From Acidobacteriota bacterium (GTDB lineage: Bacteria > Acidobacteriota > Vicinamibacteria > Vicinamibacterales > UBA2999): a stretch of 37,122 nt of DNA. How positions within the stretch are numbered: the stretch's first letter is position 1; the number at the start of each line of letters is the position of its first letter. Below the pieces are notes generated by a model. The model did not search any database, was not told where the DNA came from, and worked only from the letters and a program-made list of their open reading frames with translations. The stretch is from contig JAQBVV010000017.1 of NCBI GenBank assembly GCA_027622905.1, positions 1 through 37,122 on the forward strand, read 5' to 3'. This document shows, piece after piece, positions 9,242-16,295 of the stretch. The position numbers were made by a program, and so were the translations under genes.

Positions 9242-10423
9242 GTGCCCCACCGTGGTCCGGGTGCCCCGAACACGGGGCGTGCCCGTCATCTGTCAGGACG
9301 ACCGATCCGGTACTACCGTCCCCGCGGCAGCGCCGACGTGCGACAGCTGATCGAGGACGGATTTCAGGCCTTCAACGCCGCCCGCATCGGCGAGGCATGT
9401 CGGGTGTTCGCAGACAAGATGCTGCTGCCGGAGCACGACACGACCATTGGCTTGACGGTCGCTGGTGCGCTGACGCCCGCTGGACTGGGCGGCTGCATGG
9501 TGGAGTTGATGGAGCGTGGGCTGGTCGATTTCGTGATCAGCACGGGTGCCAACCTGTACCACGACCTCCACTATGCGCTGAACTTCACGCTGCACCGTGG
9601 TTCGCCCTTCGTTGATGACGTCGAGCTGTACGAGGACGGCGTCATCCGGATCTACGACGTGCTGTTTCCGGCAACGGTGCTCCTCGAGACCGACGCCTAC
9701 ATTCGCGAATTCCTGGTTCGGTGGGGCGCAGACGGCCCCGTGTCGACTGCGGAGCTGCACTACGCGCTCGGCCGCGATCTGCTGGAGCAGAAGCCCGGGT
9801 GCGAGGAGTACTCGGTGGTGGCGGCCGCGGCTGCGTTCGGGGTTCCCGTGTACACCTCGTCGCCGGGGGACAGCTCGATCGGCATGAACGTCGCCTTTCA
9901 CGAGCTGATGAACGGGAGCGGGCTGATGGTCGACCCGAACAAGGACGTGAACGAGGTCTGTGCGTTCATCCTTGCCGGCAAGAAGAACGGATGCGTGATC
10001 CTGGGCGGAGGTTCGCCGAAGAATTTCTATCTGCAAGGTCAGCCGACGCTGTGGGAGGTCTACGGCATCCCGAAGGGTGGCAACGACTTCTTCGTCCAGT
10101 TCACCACCGATTCGGTGGTCTGGGGCGGTCTGTCAGGAGCCACGCCGGCCGAGGCGGTGAGCTGGGGCAAGGTCAACCCCGGGGTGTTGCCGGACACCGT
10201 GGTGGCCTACTGTGACTCCACGATCGCTTTTCCGTTGTTCTGCGAGTATGTCGTTGGCTCCACGCACGGGCGTCGCCCGCGCAAAACGCTGATGCATCGA
10301 CGCGACGAGTATGTGGCCACGCTGACGCGCGAAGCGAAGGCGGCTGCGCGCGCCGCCGGTACGGGCACCGCTCCGGTCGACGCGGGATCGAAGGGGCAGT
10401 CGCAGCCGGAGTCGGATCGCTGA
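9242..10423 (+). CDS. Deoxyhypusine synthase family protein
   Basis: Belongs to the DHS family, whose eukaryotic and archaeal members transfer the aminobutyl group of spermidine to a lysine of eIF5A using NAD. Seen: the NAD-contact and active-site blocks VISTGANLYHDLHYAL, SPGDSSIGMN, GGGSPKNFYLQ, and SGATPAEAVSWGKV with Lys310 in the position of the catalytic lysine of the human enzyme. Bacteria lack eIF5A, so the substrate here is probably a small amine (homospermidine-type or related aminobutyl transfer); this is inference. 393 residues from GTG 9242. The start is weakly supported, with no clear ribosome site. It heads a three-gene overlapping set with a DUF5615 protein and nagA. Confidence 0.85.
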   Translation: MPHRGPGAPNTGRARHLSGRPIRYYRPRGSADVRQLIEDGFQAFNAARIGEACRVFADKMLLPEHDTTIGLTVAGALTPAGLGGCMVELMERGLVDFVISTGANLYHDLHYALNFTLHRGSPFVDDVELYEDGVIRIYDVLFPATVLLETDAYIREFLVRWGADGPVSTAELHYALGRDLLEQKPGCEEYSVVAAAAAFGVPVYTSSPGDSSIGMNVAFHELMNGSGLMVDPNKDVNEVCAFILAGKKNGCVILGGGSPKNFYLQGQPTLWEVYGIPKGGNDFFVQFTTDSVVWGGLSGATPAEAVSWGKVNPGVLPDTVVAYCDSTIAFPLFCEYVVGSTHGRRPRKTLMHRRDEYVATLTREAKAAARAAGTGTAPVDAGSKGQSQPESDR

Positions 10424-10848
10424 TGGGCACGCTCGCGTCGGAACTCACGCCGCACGCAGAGCGCATCGCCGGCCTTCCGCGTGTGTATGTTGATGCCAAC
10501 GTGCCCGCGGGCCTGGTTGCCTTCATGCGGACGCGCTTGCGCTGGGACGTACTGTTCGTGGTCGAGCACGACGATCTGCGTCGGGCCAGTGACGTGGAGC
10601 ACTACCGGCGGGCGCGTGAACTGGGTCGGACGCTCATCACGCTGGATCGGGACTTCCTGGACGACCCCGGGTTTCCACCCGATGAAGGCAGCGGTGTGCT
10701 GGTGCTGACGGCGCCAGCGGAGCAGGGCTACAGGGCGCTGTTGGCTCGCGCCGACGCTGGACTGTTTCGGCAGTCGTCGTTGCCGTTGCTGGGGCGCAAG
10801 CTCCATGTCCACATGGACTGGACCGGCGACGACACCATCGAACCGTGA
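10423..10848 (+). CDS. DUF5615-type PIN-like protein
   Basis: 141 residues. Seen: YVDANVPAGLVAFMRTRLRWDVLFV followed by ASDVEHYRRARELGRTLITLDRDFLD, the two acidic strand-end motifs (Asp near residue 23; TLDRDF) of the DUF5615/Mut7-C PIN-like fold, a metal-dependent nuclease-like family often paired with a DUF433 antitoxin. No DUF433 gene is adjacent, so a toxin role is not supported here. TGATG overlap with the stop of the preceding gene, and its own stop overlaps the nagA start (GTGA), so the three genes are translationally coupled. Function unknown. Confidence 0.7.
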   Translation: MGTLASELTPHAERIAGLPRVYVDANVPAGLVAFMRTRLRWDVLFVVEHDDLRRASDVEHYRRARELGRTLITLDRDFLDDPGFPPDEGSGVLVLTAPAEQGYRALLARADAGLFRQSSLPLLGRKLHVHMDWTGDDTIEP

Positions 10849-12041
10849 TCGTTCTTGCCGGCGGCGATGTTGTCCTGCCAGGCCGGATTCTCCCGAACGC
10901 GGCCCTGCTTATTGACGGTACCCGAATCACCGCGATCGACCCGCGCGCGGGTGTCGACCCGTCCGGCGCCACCATCGTCCAGATCCCGGACTGCTATGTC
11001 GTGCCGGGTTTCGTCGACGTGCACGTGCACGGTGTCGACGGGTTCGACACGCTTGATGAGGGCGATGGCCTTGCGCGCATCGCGCTGGGGCTCCCCCGCT
11101 ATGGGGTGACCGCCTTCTGTCCGACGACCGTCGCGTGTACGCCAGCGGCGCTACGAACCATGCTGGCCAAGGTTGCGAAGGCGCGGGCCGGGCGCCGGAC
11201 CGGGAGCGCGCGGGTGCTGCCCGCGCACCTCGAGAGCAATTTCATCAATCCGGACTACCGCGGTGCGCAGCCGCTGGCGTGTCTGAGGCGGCCGGATCAG
11301 ACCGCCGGGTCCGCGGGCGAGTTCTCTGTGCGGGACGTACTCGATGTCATCGCGCGGGCCCGGTCCGATGTCGGCATCGTGACCCTTGCACCGGAGCTGC
11401 CTGGCAGCATCGAGCTCATTCGGACTCTGGTGGCCGCCGGCACGCGCGTGTCGTTGGGTCATTCAGGCGCGACGCTGGACGAGGCGATGGCGGCCATCGA
11501 CGCCGGTGCATGCCATGCGACGCATCTGTTCAATCGCATGACGCCGATGACGCATCGGGAACCGGGAGTGGCCGGTGCCGTGCTTGCCAGCGACGGTGTG
11601 GCGGCGGAACTGATCTGCGATGGCTATCACGTGCACCCGGCCGTGAGCCGGATCGCCGTCGCGGCCAAGGGTGTCGATCGGATGATGGCGATCACGGACG
11701 GCACCGCGGGCTCCGGTCTTCCTGTTGGTTCGCGCGCGCGCCTGGGTGGCCAGCCGATCCGGGTGACGCACGAGGCTGTTGTCCTCGACGACGGCACCGT
11801 CGCGGGGAGCTGTCTCACGATGGATCGCGCGTTTCGGGTCATTGCGACAACATTCGGACTGTCAGTGCCCGATGCGGCGACGCTGTGCTCGACCACGCCC
11901 GCGCGTGAACTCGGATTGACCGGCTGCGGGATGATTGCCGAAGGGGCCGTTGCCGATGTCGTCGTGCTGAATCGCGCCTTCGAGGTGCTCCGGACCTTCG
12001 TCGACGGCGAGGAAGTGTTTCGACGGGGAGTCGCCGCGTGA
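10845..12041 (+). CDS. nagA: N-acetylglucosamine-6-phosphate deacetylase
   Basis: Removes acetate from GlcNAc-6-phosphate in amino-sugar and cell-wall recycling. 398 residues, an amidohydrolase. Seen: metal-site DVHVHG (His60, His62), HLESNFINPDYRGAQ (the counterpart of HLEGPF in E. coli NagA), SLGHSGAT, HLFNRM, and ITDGTAGSGLP carrying the catalytic Asp. The ESNF and ITDGT variants differ from the proteobacterial enzyme, so substrate preference could differ. The start is GTG 10845, overlapping the previous stop by three bases. No glucosamine-6-phosphate deaminase or PTS gene is in the window. Confidence 0.9.
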   Translation: MIVLAGGDVVLPGRILPNAALLIDGTRITAIDPRAGVDPSGATIVQIPDCYVVPGFVDVHVHGVDGFDTLDEGDGLARIALGLPRYGVTAFCPTTVACTPAALRTMLAKVAKARAGRRTGSARVLPAHLESNFINPDYRGAQPLACLRRPDQTAGSAGEFSVRDVLDVIARARSDVGIVTLAPELPGSIELIRTLVAAGTRVSLGHSGATLDEAMAAIDAGACHATHLFNRMTPMTHREPGVAGAVLASDGVAAELICDGYHVHPAVSRIAVAAKGVDRMMAITDGTAGSGLPVGSRARLGGQPIRVTHEAVVLDDGTVAGSCLTMDRAFRVIATTFGLSVPDAATLCSTTPARELGLTGCGMIAEGAVADVVVLNRAFEVLRTFVDGEEVFRRGVAA

Positions 12042-12103
12042 CGCGGACCTTCGCTGTGCTCGCTGCACCTGCCCGACGCACGTAGGGCGACCGGGAGCAT
12101 TTC

Positions 12104-12125
12104 GCGAAGGGCTCGGGTCGAGCCC
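12104..12125. repeat. Hairpin containing a 17-base sequence shared with the cstA leader element
   Basis: GGGCTCG-GGT-CGAGCCC is a perfect 7-bp hairpin at 12109-12125, between nagA and queD. The 17-mer CGAAGGGCTCGGGTCGA recurs at 22801-22817 next to the inverted-repeat element before cstA. It may end nagA transcription or be part of a dispersed repeat; no T-run follows. Confidence 0.4.
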
Positions 12126-12156
12126 TATTTCGCCCCGTGCCCTAAGATGGCTGTGT

Positions 12157-12558
12157 ATGTATTCGGTCACCAAGCGCATCGACTTCTGCTACGGGCATCG
12201 GCTGCTCGATCATGACGGTGTGTGTAAGCATCTGCACGGCCACAATGCTGTTGCCGAGATCGAGGTGCGCGCCGACGCCCTCGATTCGCGAGATATGGTG
12301 GTCGACTTTGGCGAGATCAAGCGGCTGGTCAAGGAATGGATCGATCGCGAGATCGATCACCGGATGATCCTGCGCCACGACGACCCCATGGTGAAGCCCT
12401 TGCAGGCGCTTGGCGAGCCGGTCTATCTGCTCGACAGCAATCCGACCGCCGAGCGTATCGCGCAGTTGCTGTTCGACGTGTCACGAGAGCGAGGGCTCGC
12501 CGTTGACCGTGTCACGCTGTGGGAGACCCCGTCGTCATGGGCAACCTACGCCGGCTGA
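12157..12558 (+). CDS. queD: 6-carboxy-tetrahydropterin synthase (QueD family)
   Basis: A 6-pyruvoyl-tetrahydropterin-synthase-family enzyme. In bacteria the usual reaction is dihydroneopterin triphosphate to 6-carboxy-tetrahydropterin, the second step to queuosine and other 7-deazapurines. 133 residues, normal length. Seen: zinc ligands His14, His27 and His29 (KHLHGHN), the catalytic Cys23 before them, VDFGEIKRLVKEWIDREIDH, and the late ETPSSWATY segment containing the substrate-binding Glu. No queC or queE lies nearby. A TAAGAT sequence starts 15 bases before the ATG at 12157 and could be a -10 giving a very short leader. Confidence 0.9.
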   Translation: MYSVTKRIDFCYGHRLLDHDGVCKHLHGHNAVAEIEVRADALDSRDMVVDFGEIKRLVKEWIDREIDHRMILRHDDPMVKPLQALGEPVYLLDSNPTAERIAQLLFDVSRERGLAVDRVTLWETPSSWATYAG

Positions 12559-12647
12559 CGCAGCTCTCACGAGTGCGGGGCCCCCGAGTACACGTGTTCC
12601 GTGCGCGCTCCCTTCCACCCGCACGCGTTGCGCGTCACTAGGGACAG

Positions 12648-13331
12648 ATGACATCCGCGTTAATCGTGTTCGACCTGGACGGCACGCTGGTCGATTCCAA
12701 GCGCGATCTCGCCGAGTCGGCGAATCAATTGATCGCGGAACTGGGTGGTGTGCCTTTGTCTGAAGAGGCCATCGGCCTGATGATCGGAGGGGGCGCTGCA
12801 CGGCTCGTTCGGCGGGCGTTGATGGCTGCGGGTATCAGCGATGTGCCAGGCGGCCCACCTGGAGCGCTGTCACGATTCACGGAGGTGTACGGTAGCCGTC
12901 TTCTGCGCAACACTCGTTTATACGACGGCGTACCGGACGCGGTGCGTATGGCCCGCGAGCATGCGCGTGTCGCGGTGCTTACCAACAAGGCACGAGATCC
13001 GAGCGAGCGTATTCTCGAAGGGCTTGGCGTGCGGGAGCTGTTTGACGATGTCGTGGGCGGAGATGGTCCGCTGCCGCGTAAGCCGGATCCGGCCGCGCTG
13101 CTCGACCTGATGAGGCGCGCTGGTGCGAGCGCGTCGCGCACGCTGCTCGTTGGTGACTCGACGTTCGATCATCAGACGGCGCAGCGGGCGTCGAGCCGAT
13201 GCTGCATGGCAGCCTACGGCTTCGGGTACGCGACGTTCGCGGTCGAGGACTTAACGGGGGAGGAATGGATCGCCACCGACGCTCGGGAACTGGTCGGCAT
13301 CATCGAGCGATTTGCCGCGCCGGTGTTGTAG
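12648..13331 (+). CDS. HAD-superfamily hydrolase, phosphoglycolate phosphatase-like
   Basis: 227 residues with all four HAD motifs: VFDLDGTLVD (nucleophile Asp9, acid/base Asp11), VLTNK, RKPDP, and LLVGDSTFDHQTA for Mg2+. The cap between motifs I and II is helical (C1 type) as in phosphoglycolate phosphatase (gph) and related enzymes. This superfamily has broad specificity, so the substrate is not fixed by sequence. ATG 12648 has AGGGA five bases upstream. It stands alone, with a convergent gene 60 bases downstream. Confidence 0.8.
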   Translation: MTSALIVFDLDGTLVDSKRDLAESANQLIAELGGVPLSEEAIGLMIGGGAARLVRRALMAAGISDVPGGPPGALSRFTEVYGSRLLRNTRLYDGVPDAVRMAREHARVAVLTNKARDPSERILEGLGVRELFDDVVGGDGPLPRKPDPAALLDLMRRAGASASRTLLVGDSTFDHQTAQRASSRCCMAAYGFGYATFAVEDLTGEEWIATDARELVGIIERFAAPVL

Positions 13332-13390
13332 CGGCACGGTTCCCTCTCTGAACGTTCCACTACCTTGGATTGGGGATTGGAGTGTCGGCG

Positions 13391-14335
13391 TTACTGAAAG
13401 CGGAGCGAGAGACCCGTTCCGACAAAATAATCGTCTGCTGCGGCGTTTAGTCCAGTCCCAGCTCGGATGTCCCACTGGACGTCATTGCTGAACAGGTAGG
13501 TGAACCCGCCGTTGAAATAATGTTCGGGCATCGCCGTTTCGGCGCTGTGTGGGAGAAGGGCAAACCATTCTGTGTACGCTCCAACCTTGTCCGTCAACGA
13601 ATACGCGATCGTCCAGGATTGCGCCCACTCGGTGTACGAGAGCGACGAACCATCGTCGATTGCACGGTTGAACTGAGTACTTCCCCCCGTTGAAATAAAG
13701 TCATTCACTTCCCAGGCGTAAATCCAATTCACCCCAGGCAATACTTCCTCGGCCGAAAAAGTGTCCGCCCCGGCGGGGACTGTCATTTGCGGGATCAACG
13801 CCATCTCCGGCAAAACCCCTTCCTGTGGTGTCAAACCGATTTTGAAGCCGGTATACAGGTCTTCTGTTCCCCATGTGGAGTTCGACCTCCCGGCAGCTCT
13901 CGTTCGTTCTTCAACGGGAAACAGCGCGATTCGGAATTCCAACCATTCAGCCAGAATGCCGTATCGCAGCAACGGTTCGCCAAAAGATTGTGCCCTGACA
14001 CTTTCGCCAGCATCGTTGTTGTATGTGTAGGTGTATCCGAATTCGATCTGGGCGACTCCCCGGCCAACGGTCGAACCGGCCTCTGTGAAATCGGGTCGAT
14101 CGGTTACCAGCGGTTCATCAAGATCCGGTCCGCCGGAGAAACTCGTTCCATCACTCCATTGAAACAATGTTCCACGTGGCTTGCAGCAACAGGGGCCATC
14201 GGAACAGGTGTGTTCCTCACAGCCTTCGTCGCACGGCTCATCGGCTCGTAAAGCAGGTTCAGCCAGAGCGCAACAGATCGCGGCCAGTAAGCCGAGAAAT
14301 GTCGCTGAGTTGTGGGGGAAATGATGCCGTGACAT
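13391..14335 (-). CDS. Outer-membrane-type protein (Phenol_MetA_deg-like), cysteine-rich N-terminus, low GC
   Basis: 314 residues. Seen: a signal peptide (about residues 1-31, ending ALRA), then a cluster of seven cysteines in CDEGCEEHTCSDGPCCCK, then LVTDRPDFTEAGSTVGRG and repeated amphipathic beta strands ending in a barrel-like GTGLSLRFQ. RPDFTE followed by strands is the layout of the MetA-pathway phenol-degradation / putative transporter family, common in planctomycetes. The gene is visibly poorer in GC than its neighbours: two 60-base lines counted by hand give 48% and 58%. This suggests transfer. ATG 14335 with AGGA upstream is preferred over an in-frame start at 14434. It follows the DtxR-type repressor on the same strand after 110 bases. 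Function, possibly metal-related from the cysteines and context, is inference. Confidence 0.7.
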   Translation of the reverse strand: MSRHHFPHNSATFLGLLAAICCALAEPALRADEPCDEGCEEHTCSDGPCCCKPRGTLFQWSDGTSFSGGPDLDEPLVTDRPDFTEAGSTVGRGVAQIEFGYTYTYNNDAGESVRAQSFGEPLLRYGILAEWLEFRIALFPVEERTRAAGRSNSTWGTEDLYTGFKIGLTPQEGVLPEMALIPQMTVPAGADTFSAEEVLPGVNWIYAWEVNDFISTGGSTQFNRAIDDGSSLSYTEWAQSWTIAYSLTDKVGAYTEWFALLPHSAETAMPEHYFNGGFTYLFSNDVQWDIRAGTGLNAAADDYFVGTGLSLRFQ

Positions 14336-14445
14336 TGTCGTGGGTCCTTTGCTTTCGGGCTCTGCGTGTAGCCAGCCGATGGTCGTTGTGACCTGCGCTT
14401 TGAACTCGGCGGGCGCCTGATCGCCGAGGCTCATTTCGGACGCTC

Positions 14446-15156
14446 CTACGCGGACGTCACCAGTTCAAGAAGAATCGCCGCGGCCGCTGGCGTGTGCACG
14501 AGCACCTTCGATGCGGCGCGGGTTCCGATGGTGATGTGGTGATCGTCTTTTCCGCGCACACGAACGCTGTCGGACGCTGAATCGCGGTCTTCCACCTCGA
14601 TCGACTCGCCCGGCTTCAGGTGATGGTTCTCGATGAATCGAAGGAAGCTCTTGTCTTGATCGATCACGCGCGTGATCGTGACCGGCGTGTTGAGCGGACA
14701 GGTGAGGAGGGATTGCGCAGGTTGCGGCGTGATGACGCCTTCCTGGTCGGGGATGGGGTCTCCATGGGGATCGACCGCCGGTCGCCCGAGCATCTCGTCC
14801 ATCCGATCGACGAGCCGGTCGGAGACGGCGTGCTCCAGTTGCTCCGCCTCGTCATGTACCTCGTCCCACCGGTACCCCATGACCTGGACGAGGAACAGTT
14901 CGACCACCCGGTGGCGCCGGACAACCAGAGCGGCGAGCTTCTCACCGGCCTCGGTCAAGGCGACGCCCGTATACGGCTCGTATTCGACGAGACCAGACTC
15001 GGCGAGCGTCTTCACCATCGTGGTGGCGGTGCCAGGAGCGACTCCCAGCGCGCACGCCAGCTGGCCCATCGGGAGTAGCCGGTGCGGCTTGGTGAGGGCG
15101 GCAACCCCGAGGTAGATGGCCTTCAAGTAGTTCTCGACAGTGCTGGATGGCAGCAT
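14446..15156 (-). CDS. DtxR/MntR-family metal-dependent transcriptional repressor
   Basis: 236 residues: N-terminal winged helix (VENYLKAIY..., recognition region APGTATTMVKTLAESGLVEYEPYTGVALT), a dimer and metal domain, and a C-terminal SH3/FeoA-like domain (about 155-236). The DtxR metal residues H79, E83, H98, C102, E105, H106 map with a constant +3 shift to His82, Glu86, His101, Glu105, Glu108, His109. The cysteine is therefore replaced by Glu, as in manganese-sensing MntR. The N-terminal ligand (Met10 in DtxR, Asp8 in MntR) is Asn9. This points to Mn or another non-Fe metal but does not prove it. ATG 15156 is favoured; ATG 15195 is possible. Divergent from the oxidase/ZIP/cupredoxin operon, with a palindrome between them. 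Confidence 0.88.
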   Translation of the reverse strand: MLPSSTVENYLKAIYLGVAALTKPHRLLPMGQLACALGVAPGTATTMVKTLAESGLVEYEPYTGVALTEAGEKLAALVVRRHRVVELFLVQVMGYRWDEVHDEAEQLEHAVSDRLVDRMDEMLGRPAVDPHGDPIPDQEGVITPQPAQSLLTCPLNTPVTITRVIDQDKSFLRFIENHHLKPGESIEVEDRDSASDSVRVRGKDDHHITIGTRAASKVLVHTPAAAAILLELVTSA

Positions 15157-15194
15157 TTTGTGGAGTCTAACACAATATTTTGACTTGGCTTGCA

Positions 15195-15224
15195 TTGACT
15201 TTTGACGCAGCCATGAAGTATTTT
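15195..15224 (+). promoter_or_regulatory. Candidate sigma70 promoter of the oxidase-ZIP-cupredoxin operon
   Basis: TTGACT at 15195-15200 and TATTTT at 15219-15224 with an 18-base spacer. The predicted transcription start is near 15231, leaving about six bases before the ATG at 15237. The surrounding 80 bases are AT-rich compared with the genes. Confidence 0.5.
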
Positions 15225-15237
15225 TGACTAATCAAAA
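15222..15237. promoter_or_regulatory. Palindromic operator candidate for the DtxR/MntR-type repressor
   Basis: TTTTGACTAATCAAAA, a perfect inverted repeat with 6-bp arms and a CTAA centre. It overlaps the -10 element, the predicted start site and the A of the oxidase start codon. Extra half sites TTTTGAC occur at 15178-15184 and 15200-15206. Bound repressor would block the operon and could also affect its own divergent gene. Confidence 0.55.
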
Positions 15238-16295
15238 TGCTGGTAACGTCACTTACACGTCGAGCGTGGCTGCGCGCCGCAGGGTTCGCGTCGCTGGCAA
15301 GCGGCGTCGTCGGTGCCGCGCGCCTGTCGGGTCAGGGTCAAGGGGGTGGTACCGCGCTGCACCCCGCGCACGACGCTCACATCATGGGTACGGTGGGCAC
15401 CCCGGCGCCGGACGGTTTCAACCCAACGACATTTCTGCAGACCTGGAACTTCAGTGACTTGCCTCCGGAGGAGCGCGCGCGACTCTATCGGGAGACACCC
15501 CGTCCCGACGGCACCATGCTGCGCGAGTACGAGATCTTCTCGGCGGACCGCGAGATCGAGATCGCGCCGGGGATGTTCTTTCCAGCCTGGACCTATAACG
15601 GTCAGGTGCCGGGGCCGACGATCAGGGCGACCGAGGGCGATCGGATCCGCGTCACGTTTCGGAACCTGGGTTCCCACCCGCACTCGATCCACTTTCACGG
15701 CTGGCATCCGCCCGCCATGGATGGAGCGCTTGCGGGTCAGGAGGTGCCGCCGGGCGAGACGTTCGTCTATGAGTTCGATGCCGACCCGTTCGGCGTGCAT
15801 CTCTACCACTGTCACACGGTGCCGCTGAAGCGGCACATTCACAAGGGCCTGTACGGGGTGGTCATCGTCGACCCCAGGGCGTCGCGCGGCAGCCGGCCGC
15901 CCGCCGACGAGTTCGTGATGGTGATGAACGCCTTCGACACGACCTTCGACGCCGAGAACGAGGTCTACGCGGTGAACACCGTGGCCAACGCATATGTGCG
16001 CGAGCCCATCCGGGTCACGGTGGGCCAACTGGTGCGGGTGTACCTCGTGAACCTCACCGAGTTCGACCCTATTAACAGCTTCCACCTGCACGGAATGTTT
16101 TTCGACGTGTATCGCACCGGCACCTCTCTGGTGACCAGTGAAACGACCGACACGATCATGTTGTGTCAGGGAGAACGCGCGATCCTGGAAACCACGTTCC
16201 GGTACCCCGGTGACTTCATGTTCCATGCCCACCAGAGTGAGTTCGCCGAGCTGGGGTGGATGGGATTCTTCCGCGCGGAGGCGCCGTCGACGTGA
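15237..16295 (+). CDS. Two-domain multicopper oxidase, Tat-exported
   Basis: 352 residues. Seen: a Tat signal (TRRAWLRAAG, then a hydrophobic stretch to about 30) and two cupredoxin domains. Copper ligands are in four clusters: HSIHFHG (His149, 152, 154), HCHTVPLKRH (His191, Cys192, His193, His200), FHLHG (His283, 285) and FHAHQSE (His330, 332). The type 1 copper cysteine is only in domain 1, which is the type C arrangement of two-domain oxidases; HCH rather than HCA argues for a trinuclear centre and oxidase rather than nitrite reductase activity. Likely substrate is a metal ion or a phenolic, in the periplasm. The start codon lies within the operator palindrome, so the message would be almost leaderless. 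Its stop overlaps the ZIP start (GTGA). Confidence 0.9.
   Translation: MLVTSLTRRAWLRAAGFASLASGVVGAARLSGQGQGGGTALHPAHDAHIMGTVGTPAPDGFNPTTFLQTWNFSDLPPEERARLYRETPRPDGTMLREYEIFSADREIEIAPGMFFPAWTYNGQVPGPTIRATEGDRIRVTFRNLGSHPHSIHFHGWHPPAMDGALAGQEVPPGETFVYEFDADPFGVHLYHCHTVPLKRHIHKGLYGVVIVDPRASRGSRPPADEFVMVMNAFDTTFDAENEVYAVNTVANAYVREPIRVTVGQLVRVYLVNLTEFDPINSFHLHGMFFDVYRTGTSLVTSETTDTIMLCQGERAILETTFRYPGDFMFHAHQSEFAELGWMGFFRAEAPST

Noticed and set aside
10100-10125. GATTCGGTGG word shared with the palindromic repeats
   Set aside because: Only ten bases match, it lies in the conserved coding sequence of the deoxyhypusine synthase family gene (TTDSVVWGG), and the ends of the element are absent.
10423-10848. 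Toxin-antitoxin pair with the DUF5615 protein
   Set aside because: No antitoxin-type gene is adjacent; its neighbours are metabolic genes in the same overlapping set.
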